From Bacteroidaceae bacterium (lineage in GTDB: Bacteria; Bacteroidota; Bacteroidia; Bacteroidales; Bacteroidaceae): DNA of 64,000 nt. Location: assembly GCA_017633615.1 (NCBI GenBank), contig JAGBPB010000093.1, forward strand, positions 1-64,000, written 5' to 3'. The position numbers were made by a program, and so were the translations under genes. The notes under the pieces are model-generated. The model was not told the DNA's origin, did not search any database, and was given only the letters and a program-made list of their open reading frames with translations. Below, one piece after another: positions 58,227-64,000 of this stretch (the stretch's first letter is position 1; the number at the start of each line of letters is the position of its first letter).

Positions 58227-58289
58227 TTCAAATCGTTATTATTAACTTCGCTGCTCAGAGTGTTATTTCACCCTGCTGTTTACAAAGAT

Positions 58290-58742
58290 ATGACTGATAA
58301 TTTGAATTTACCACCATTTGAGCCGAAAATATCCGAACAGGCTGGCAAAATTACAATATGGGACCCCGTTCGCATGGTTTGGACAACCCTCACACCTGAG
58401 GAGCGTGTCCGCCAGGCCTTTGTGTCATATCTTATTAATTATAAAGGCTTTCCCGCTTCACATATTGCCAATGAACAGGCCATAGAACTGAATGGAATGA
58501 GCCGCCGCTGTGACAGCGTAATCTATGACAAAACCGGGCAGCCTAAGGTTATAGTGGAATATAAAAGACCGACAGTCAACATCACCCAGAAAGTATTCGA
58601 CCAGATTGCCCGATACAACCTAGTCCTCCACGTAGACTACCTTATTGTAAGCAATGGACTCAAACACTACTGCGTAAAAATGGAATATCCCACAGGAAAA
58701 TATAGTTTCCTGCAGGATATTCCAGCTTATTCTGAACTTTGA
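58290..58742 (+). CDS. Stand-alone HsdR_N-type PD-(D/E)xK nuclease domain protein
   Basis: A 150-residue cytoplasmic protein. Its core RRCDSVIYDKTGQPKVIVEYKRP (about 85-107) has the Asp, Glu and Lys of the PD-(D/E)xK fold, as in the N-terminal domain of type I restriction subunit R. It carries no helicase and no specificity or methylase gene is nearby. The start is the ATG at 58290; the longer frame runs through holA antisense. Bacteroidetes often keep such lone domains; their role is not known. It stops one base before the convergent zinc-ribbon gene. Confidence 0.85.
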   Translation: MTDNLNLPPFEPKISEQAGKITIWDPVRMVWTTLTPEERVRQAFVSYLINYKGFPASHIANEQAIELNGMSRRCDSVIYDKTGQPKVIVEYKRPTVNITQKVFDQIARYNLVLHVDYLIVSNGLKHYCVKMEYPTGKYSFLQDIPAYSEL

Positions 58743-58743
58743 T

Positions 58744-59577
58744 TTACTCGTCGTCCTCAGCAGCAGCTGCCTTGCGGGTGCGGCGCTTGGGAGCCTCAAC
58801 TTTCTTGACCTCCTCCTTAACACCTGCAAGCTCAGGATCTATCATGATGCGTCCGCAGTACTCACAAACGATGATTTTCTTACGCATGCGGATATCGAGC
58901 TGACGCTGTGGCGGAATCTTGTTGAAGCAACCGCCGCAAGACTCACGCTGTACGTAAACAATACCCAGACCGTTGCGGGTGTTGTTGCGGATACGCTTGA
59001 ATGACTGGAGCAGACGGGGCTCTATATTGAGCTCAAGAGCCTTGCATCTTTCACGCAGTCTCTCCTCCTCCTGACGGTTCTCCTCAATGATCTCCTGGAG
59101 CTCTGACTTCTTGATCTCAAGATCCTGCTTCTTCTCCTCAACCAGAGCCTTGTTGGCCTCAATATCCTCCTTCTTGGCATTGATGGCTGATGTAAACTCA
59201 CGGATACGCTTCTCAGCAAGCTCAACCTCCAGGTTCTTGAACTCAATCTCCTTATTGAGTGAGTCAAACTCACGGTTGTTGCTTACGTGATCCTGCTGCT
59301 CCTGATACTTGGAGATGGCGGCTTTTGAAACCTCAATGGTGTTCTTGTTTTCAGCAACGCCTTTGGTCATCTCAACAACATCGGCGCTTGCCTTCTCAAT
59401 ACGTGTGGTCAAACCGGCAATCTCATCCTCAAGGTCCTGAACCTCAAGAGGCAGCTCACCACGCAGTGTCTTGATCTTGTCAATCTCAGTCAGCATGGTC
59501 TGCAGCTGATACAGTGACTGGAGCTTCTCCTCTACGGAGTACTCTGACGGGTCTTTCTTAATGTCTTTTGTAGCCAT
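58744..59577 (-). CDS. Coiled-coil protein with C-terminal zinc ribbon
   Basis: A 277-residue protein. Residues 15-185 are a long charged coiled coil (for example LTEIDKIKTLRGELPLEVQD, split). A C4 zinc ribbon follows: CGGCFNKIPP and CEYCGRIMI (about 210-240), and the tail is Lys- and Glu-rich. This is the plan of the CT398/HP0958 family, found next to the Nif3-like gene in many bacteria, including here (2-base gap). Roles proposed in other bacteria include RNA or secretion chaperoning. Confidence 0.9.
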   Translation of the reverse strand: MATKDIKKDPSEYSVEEKLQSLYQLQTMLTEIDKIKTLRGELPLEVQDLEDEIAGLTTRIEKASADVVEMTKGVAENKNTIEVSKAAISKYQEQQDHVSNNREFDSLNKEIEFKNLEVELAEKRIREFTSAINAKKEDIEANKALVEEKKQDLEIKKSELQEIIEENRQEEERLRERCKALELNIEPRLLQSFKRIRNNTRNGLGIVYVQRESCGGCFNKIPPQRQLDIRMRKKIIVCEYCGRIMIDPELAGVKEEVKKVEAPKRRTRKAAAAEDDE

Positions 59578-59579
59578 AG

Positions 59580-60359
59580 TTATATGTAATAATTTATCGG
59601 ATTCGTCTTTATTGCGGTCTTTACAACCTTAAGTCCGGGGAATGATTCATTCAGGATATCGGCTATCAGGTCCACTGTGAACTGCTCACTCTCCCAGTGA
59701 CCGGTCTCAATCAGTTTGATAACGCCGTCATAACCAAAGAAGCGGTGATAACCTATCTCACCGGTCATAAAGGCATCAGCCCCCTGCTCTACTGCCTTAT
59801 CGGCCAGGAAAGCCCCTGCTCCACCGCACACGGCCATACGGCTTATTTTGCGACCCAGAGAGTCATTGTGCCTTATGCACGCTACCCCAAACTTTTCCTT
59901 GATCAGCGCCAGCAGTTGCTGCTCTGTCAACGGTTGCTTGAATGATCCTATAATACCGGCACCATTGCCGTCGGGATGCTCATCAAGCGGTTTTACGTCC
60001 TGCAATCCTAATACGCTTGCAATGCGCAGATTAACGCCCTTGGAGGCATTGTCCAGGTTGGTATGGCTGGCGTAGATGGTAATTCCGGCACGCACGGCAT
60101 CCATTACAACGCTGCCAATATTGTCATCAGTAAGCTTCTTGAGCGGACGGAACAGCAGCGGATGGTGTGAAATAATCATATTGCATCCGTTCTTTATGGC
60201 CTCATCAACAACTTGACGGGTCACGTCCAGACACAATAAAACCCCTGAAACTTCGGTCTCTGTAGTTCCAACCTGCAAGCCTGAATTATCGTAATCATCC
60301 TGCAGCGGCAGAGGCGCGAATCTCTCAAGGGCATCAATTATTTCCCTGATGTTCATCAC
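59580..60359 (-). CDS. Nif3-like dinuclear metal-binding protein (YbgI/YqfO family)
   Basis: A 259-residue protein with the metal ligands of the Nif3 family: NMIISHHPLLF (about 61-71), ASHTNLDNASKG (about 98-109) and the C-terminal HWESE. It starts with ALERFAPLPLQDDYDNSGLQVG. It is the short form without the inserted PII-like domain of longer Gram-positive and some Bacteroidetes homologues. Reaction unknown; a GTP cyclohydrolase role was proposed but is disputed. Expressed with the zinc-ribbon gene from a consensus promoter. Confidence 0.9.
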   Translation of the reverse strand: MMNIREIIDALERFAPLPLQDDYDNSGLQVGTTETEVSGVLLCLDVTRQVVDEAIKNGCNMIISHHPLLFRPLKKLTDDNIGSVVMDAVRAGITIYASHTNLDNASKGVNLRIASVLGLQDVKPLDEHPDGNGAGIIGSFKQPLTEQQLLALIKEKFGVACIRHNDSLGRKISRMAVCGGAGAFLADKAVEQGADAFMTGEIGYHRFFGYDGVIKLIETGHWESEQFTVDLIADILNESFPGLKVVKTAIKTNPINYYI

Positions 60360-60378
60360 CTTTCCTTAAAGTGCGGTG

Positions 60379-60410
60379 CAAAGTTAATACTAATCACCGC
60401 AATATGCAAA
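60379..60410 (-). promoter_or_regulatory. Promoter of the Nif3-zinc ribbon operon
   Basis: On the minus strand TTTG (60410-60407), a 20-base spacer and TAACTTTG (60386-60379) match the consensus exactly. A second -7 match, TAAATTTG, overlaps at 60414-60407. Confidence 0.8.
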
Positions 60411-60419
60411 TTTAATTTG

Positions 60420-61910
60420 TCACTCTTCTACTCCGTTCAGGTTAAAGAGGTGTTTGTTGCGTTCTATAAGGATCTTGCCGTCTATCAGGCGTTTTACGCT
60501 GTTTACGGGATTTACAGTGGGATGAAATAAGGGTATTACCGGCGTTGCATCATCAACAATGTTCATATACTCCTTCCACACATCGGCTTCAGCGTAAAGT
60601 TGCTTTGTTCCGGCAGGCACATGCAGCGTTATGTTGCTGTCAAATATACCATATTCAAGAGGTATAGGCGTGTCCCAATGCACTGTGGCATCTTTCATGC
60701 TGGTATTGTTGCCGAAAGCGCTCATGCCTATTTCCGTTACGGAGGCAGGGATGTCAATGCTTTCCAGAGACCTGTTCTGCCAAAAGGCATATAGGCCTAT
60801 ACCCTTAAGCGTTTCAGGAAGATTAATCTCCGTTAGTCCTGAGCACATACAGAATGCCATTTCCGGTATATATGTAATTGCCGGAGGTATAGTGATGGAT
60901 TTGAATGATTCACAGCGATAGAATGAATAATCATATATAGTGTCTATGTTTGAAAAATCAAATTGAAGCAGTTTCATATTGTTTGAGAAGGCGCTACTAC
61001 CTATTTTGTGTACTGTTTCAGGAAAAGTTACGCTTTCAAGACTGGTGCAGCAATGGAATGTACCTATAGGAATGCTGTCCAGCGGATTCTCCAGAACTGC
61101 TTTTTGCAGAAACAGACTGCTGTCAAACATATAGTCGCCAAAGTTTTTTACAGTAGCGGGAACAGTTACCTCCATCAGGTGGGTTTGCCCGAATGCTTTA
61201 TGCTCAAGGGTAACGACCGATGGAGGTATGGTTACGCGTGATATCATACTTCCGTCAAAGGCATTATCTTTAATGACTTTTACGGTGTTAGGTATAATTA
61301 TCTCACTGAATGATGAGAATGAAAATGCTGATGTGTTGATTATCTCAATCCCTTCAGGAATGCTGTATGTGGTTTCACCGTTCTGCTGCGGATACTGGTA
61401 ATAGAAGAAATATTTGTCATTATAAAGGGGACCGAGTCGGGAACAAAAGTTGAATGCCAGATATCCCACAAATTCAAGCGATTGCGGGATGTTTATTTCA
61501 GCCAGATTATTGCAACTTTCAAATGCCAGTTCACCAATGGCCATCAGGTGACTGCCTAAATGGACTTTCTCAAGATTGTTGCAGCGCCAGAACGCTACTG
61601 CATCAATATAGAGAACGGAATAAGGTAGATATACAGAAGTCAGTTCTTGACAATCACTGAATGCATATACTCCAATGCCTACAACAGGTATATACTGATC
61701 AGTAACGTTATCCGGAACATTGATTTGGCCGGCATATGGTTCATTGCCATAAGTCAGTTCACAATATACGTCATCATCAACGTAGATATAGTTGTAATAG
61801 AGCATGACGCCATCACTGTTGGCTTCACATAAATCATATGAGGGCTGTGGCTTGTAGGCCCACAATGATAAAGACAGGAATACTACAAACAAGGATGCAA
61901 AACGTTTCAT
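60420..61910 (-). CDS. BspA-type leucine-rich repeat surface protein
   Basis: A 496-residue exported protein with a signal peptide (MKRFASLFVVFLSLSLWA). From about 60 to 400 it is built of LRR_5 repeats: AFSDCQELTSVYLPYSV, AFWRCNNLEKVHLGS, AFESCNNLAEINIPQSL, AFNFCSRLG, and more. The C-terminal end VKRLIDGKILIERNKHLFNLNG resembles the short tail seen on many exported Prevotella proteins (DG-x-x-I-x-R, then Y/F-x-x-x-G). A second LRR protein lies at 55104, but with a lipoprotein signal. It is transcribed alone. Confidence 0.88.
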   Translation of the reverse strand: MKRFASLFVVFLSLSLWAYKPQPSYDLCEANSDGVMLYYNYIYVDDDVYCELTYGNEPYAGQINVPDNVTDQYIPVVGIGVYAFSDCQELTSVYLPYSVLYIDAVAFWRCNNLEKVHLGSHLMAIGELAFESCNNLAEINIPQSLEFVGYLAFNFCSRLGPLYNDKYFFYYQYPQQNGETTYSIPEGIEIINTSAFSFSSFSEIIIPNTVKVIKDNAFDGSMISRVTIPPSVVTLEHKAFGQTHLMEVTVPATVKNFGDYMFDSSLFLQKAVLENPLDSIPIGTFHCCTSLESVTFPETVHKIGSSAFSNNMKLLQFDFSNIDTIYDYSFYRCESFKSITIPPAITYIPEMAFCMCSGLTEINLPETLKGIGLYAFWQNRSLESIDIPASVTEIGMSAFGNNTSMKDATVHWDTPIPLEYGIFDSNITLHVPAGTKQLYAEADVWKEYMNIVDDATPVIPLFHPTVNPVNSVKRLIDGKILIERNKHLFNLNGVEE

Positions 61911-61952
61911 AAGGAAAAGGATAAATAGTTAATAATTAGTGTCATATCATTA

Positions 61953-63149
61953 CTATGTCAGTCCAAGTATAACCTTGTAGCTGTGAACCTCATCGGGATC
62001 ACCAAGTTCCTTGCCCGGAGTGTCTGACAGTTTTACACAACGGTACACGTGCTGGCGAGGGTTAACCTGGAAGGTCTTGAGTTTCATTACTATGTTGAGA
62101 GGCTTGACAGTGCCTACGTCATTTGTCAGGTTGGTTCCAATGCCGAACGATACCTTGATACGGCCCTCAAAGTACTTCTGGATGGCCAGAGCGCGGTCAA
62201 AATCAAGAGCATCGCTGAACACAATTGACTTTGTCATGGGGTCAATATGATATGATTCATATTTGGCTATGATCTTGTCACCGAACTCAAACGGATCACC
62301 GCTGTCGTGACGTACGCCGTCATACAGTTTGGCCATATCAAGCGAGAAGTTACGCAGGAATACGCGTGTTGTGAAGCAATCCGGCAGCATGGTGCCCATG
62401 TTTCCGCCGAATATCTCGGCCCAGTGACGCATAACGTAGTAGTTTGCCTCCTTGGGGCCCATGAATGCGGCAGTAGCCATCATAAGTTCATGAGCCATAG
62501 TGCCTATTGGCTTAAGGTCCTTGCGTATAGACTGGTATTTCATGGCAAAATACACGGTCGATGAGCCTATGAAGTACTTTGCGTGACGTGTCAGATACTC
62601 GGTGACATGATCCTCAACCTCATGTGAGTAGCGGCGGCGCATACCAAAGTTGGCAAACTTGAGCTTGTTCTCATTTGATATGGCAACCTTCTTTTCAAGC
62701 TGTTTGTCAATGAAATCCCAATCCGGTTCAGTCTTCTCATAGAGGCTGTAATAAACCTCTGATACTGTACTCAGAATTGGAATTTCATAAAGTGTAACCT
62801 TGTAGATAAGGTCTCTGGCCTCAATGTGCAAGTGGCCTTCCTCATCAAGCGAGATATCAATGATATCGGCGTTGAACCGGAATCCTTTGAGCCACTCAAA
62901 GTAGCACTGAGGTATGAAATAGATATTGGAGAGACACCAGTTGAACTCCTCATCAGTCAGGGCCAGGGTCTCCAGTTTCTTGAATTCCTTACGCAAGAGG
63001 TTCACGAACTCCTGTGTAAACTTCTGGCCGTTGCGGTCAGTGAAACTGAATGTACCTATACCCTCAGGGGTGGTCCGTTGGTAATAGTATGACATGGAGA
63101 ATTTATAGAGGTCATTCTCCAGCATACTGATTATTGGCATGCTCTCCAT
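61953..63149 (-). CDS. pncB: Nicotinate phosphoribosyltransferase
   Basis: A 398-residue enzyme of NAD salvage that makes nicotinate mononucleotide. It begins with MLENDLYKFSMSYYY, has the auto-phosphorylated His region YDGVRHDSGDPFEFG (about 280-294), IVFSDALDFDRALAI, and the phosphate site VSFGIGTNLTND. Length matches the bacterial type. It lies 7 bases after a nicotinamidase-like gene, so the pair supplies nicotinamide to NAD. Confidence 0.96.
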   Translation of the reverse strand: MESMPIISMLENDLYKFSMSYYYQRTTPEGIGTFSFTDRNGQKFTQEFVNLLRKEFKKLETLALTDEEFNWCLSNIYFIPQCYFEWLKGFRFNADIIDISLDEEGHLHIEARDLIYKVTLYEIPILSTVSEVYYSLYEKTEPDWDFIDKQLEKKVAISNENKLKFANFGMRRRYSHEVEDHVTEYLTRHAKYFIGSSTVYFAMKYQSIRKDLKPIGTMAHELMMATAAFMGPKEANYYVMRHWAEIFGGNMGTMLPDCFTTRVFLRNFSLDMAKLYDGVRHDSGDPFEFGDKIIAKYESYHIDPMTKSIVFSDALDFDRALAIQKYFEGRIKVSFGIGTNLTNDVGTVKPLNIVMKLKTFQVNPRQHVYRCVKLSDTPGKELGDPDEVHSYKVILGLT

Positions 63150-63156
63150 AAAATCC

Positions 63157-63795
63157 TTATTTATAAATCTTTATGTTGTTCTCGTTCATGTAGGTAACGA
63201 GCGGCTCATTGCTCTCTATGGAAGCAACGCCCTCCAGATAAACTGAAAGCTCAAAGCCTACCTCCTGGCTCAGACGAACCAGATTCTTGAGAGTTTCAAG
63301 AACGCAGTACTCAGCAGCGATACCGCATACTACAACGTTATCACCCTTGACAAAGAGATTCTGGTCATCGGCCTTGGTATTCTCAAACTGTCCGTATTCC
63401 TCCTTATCCTGAGCCTGCCCCTTCGGCAGAAACTCTACGTTATCTATGTTCAGATTGTCAAGGATACCATCCGGAAGTGCTGCGCCAACAGTATAGCGTA
63501 CGCAGTGCTGCGGCCATATACCGCCGTTAGCCTTGAATGAGCAGTGGTTCCATGGATGCCAGTCAAGAGTGAAGTATACTCTGTCAAACTTGGTCAGAAC
63601 GTTCTTGATGGGCTCAACAACGCGGGTACCGTCTGTTGCAGGCAGGTTTCCGTCAATGAAATCCTTCTGGAGGTCAACCACTACCATAATGTTTGCGGGT
63701 TCACGGTCTGTCATAACAGTCTGTTTTTTGTTTTCTGTGCAAGCTACCATTGCAAAAATAGCAACTGCTGCGGTAAAAATCCTAAATACTTTCAT
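63157..63795 (-). CDS. pncA: Exported (lipoprotein) nicotinamidase
   Basis: A 212-residue isochorismatase-fold enzyme that converts nicotinamide to nicotinate. The catalytic triad is Asp in DLQKDF, Lys in FLPKG and Cys in GIAAEYCVLETL, and the metal site DWHPWNH is intact. Unlike the usual cytosolic PncA it starts with a lipoprotein signal: MKVFRIFTAAVAIFAMVAC, then TENKK. The start is the ATG at 63795; an internal ATG at 63714 could give a cytosolic form. It directly precedes pncB. A -7 element lies at 63827-63834. Confidence 0.92.
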   Translation of the reverse strand: MKVFRIFTAAVAIFAMVACTENKKQTVMTDREPANIMVVVDLQKDFIDGNLPATDGTRVVEPIKNVLTKFDRVYFTLDWHPWNHCSFKANGGIWPQHCVRYTVGAALPDGILDNLNIDNVEFLPKGQAQDKEEYGQFENTKADDQNLFVKGDNVVVCGIAAEYCVLETLKNLVRLSQEVGFELSVYLEGVASIESNEPLVTYMNENNIKIYK

Positions 63796-63826
63796 TTCAA
63801 TAACAAATAACAATCATATCGGGTTG

Positions 63827-63834
63827 CAAATTTA
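63827..63834 (-). promoter_or_regulatory. -7 element of pncA-pncB
   Basis: TAAATTTG on the minus strand fits TAnnTTTG, 32 bases before the ATG at 63795. No -33 TTTG sits at the usual distance. Confidence 0.5.
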
Positions 63835-63883
63835 GTGATAATAATGAATTGATTTGGTAACTTTACCCAACAAAAAGAATTAT

Positions 63884-64000
63884 ATGAAGGACTTATTCAG
63901 ACATTTTTCCCTAACCTTGATAATTGGCAGCCTGTGTCTTTATACATCCTGCGGAAAAGACAATGCAGACATCAATGACGATGAAATAATTGACGTTGAA
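63884..64000 (+). CDS. Lipoprotein of unknown function (3' end outside window)
   Basis: The frame opens at the ATG at 63884 and runs to the right edge, 39 codons. A hydrophobic signal (LFRHFSLTLIIGSLCLYTSC) ends in a lipobox with Cys23, followed by GKDNADINDDE and more acidic residues. I infer an outer-membrane or surface lipoprotein with an acidic linker; the domain is not visible. It is divergent from pncA. Confidence 0.65.
   Translation, partial: MKDLFRHFSLTLIIGSLCLYTSCGKDNADINDDEIIDVE

Overview
The window looks like the chromosome of a Bacteroidales bacterium, in the Prevotella/Bacteroides range. The signs are: a Bat (aerotolerance) operon, an S46 dipeptidyl-peptidase, the L28-L33-DUF4295 cluster, two BspA-type leucine-rich repeat proteins, trp genes in the order trpB-E-G-D-C-F-A, and many promoters of the Bacteroides kind (-33 TTTG, -7 TAnnTTTG). 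Nearly all of it is ordinary, densely coding core genome. I see no prophage, integrase, insertion sequence, CRISPR array or rRNA.

Layout. 1-6.8 kb: edge of a secreted protein, S46 peptidase - sirtuin - DUF4250 operon, a PurF paralogue, a large secreted protein. 6.8-9.8 kb: tRNA-Ser, ACT-domain protein with phenylacetate-CoA ligase, tsaD. 9.9-14.3 kb: rpmB-rpmG-DUF4295, ftsY-rimO, an HU protein and an unusual HU-transmembrane-LysM protein. 14.5-23.7 kb: moxR-DUF58-batD-like-batA-batB-batC-batD-batE-PAP2. 23.7-28.1 kb: small DNA-binding protein, TPR protein, gyrA. 28.3-38.4 kb: clpC, htpG, a patatin/beta-barrel protein, a membrane-embedded AraC regulator, an acyl-CoA ligase. 38.4-41 kb: small exported proteins, tRNA-Arg and a strongly structured non-coding stretch. 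41-47.6 kb: the complete trp operon with a leader-peptide attenuator. 47.7-52.5 kb: ligA-dapA-M23 peptidase-HAD. 52.6-55 kb: trmD, pyrD-pyrK. 55-64 kb: LRR lipoprotein, XRE regulator, holA, a lone HsdR_N-type nuclease domain, zinc-ribbon and Nif3-family proteins, LRR protein, pncB and an exported nicotinamidase.

The most informative observations are: (i) a trp leader peptide of 18 residues with three consecutive Trp codons, followed by an intrinsic terminator about 40 bases before trpB and a complementary segment that can block it; (ii) a membrane-anchored HU protein with a LysM domain, which could physically tie DNA to the cell wall; (iii) a PurF paralogue without its N-terminal catalytic cysteine; (iv) a class-III-like sirtuin without the zinc cysteines; (v) a lipoprotein nicotinamidase next to nicotinate phosphoribosyltransferase; (vi) two related palindromic elements whose arms contain the stop codons of convergent gene pairs. 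Start codons were re-chosen for several genes where a promoter or a family N-terminus showed that the longest reading frame begins too early (ftsY, rimO, batD, gyrA, clpC, patatin, acyl-CoA ligase, trpF, trpA, pncA and others). All functional calls come from reading motifs by eye; no database search was run.
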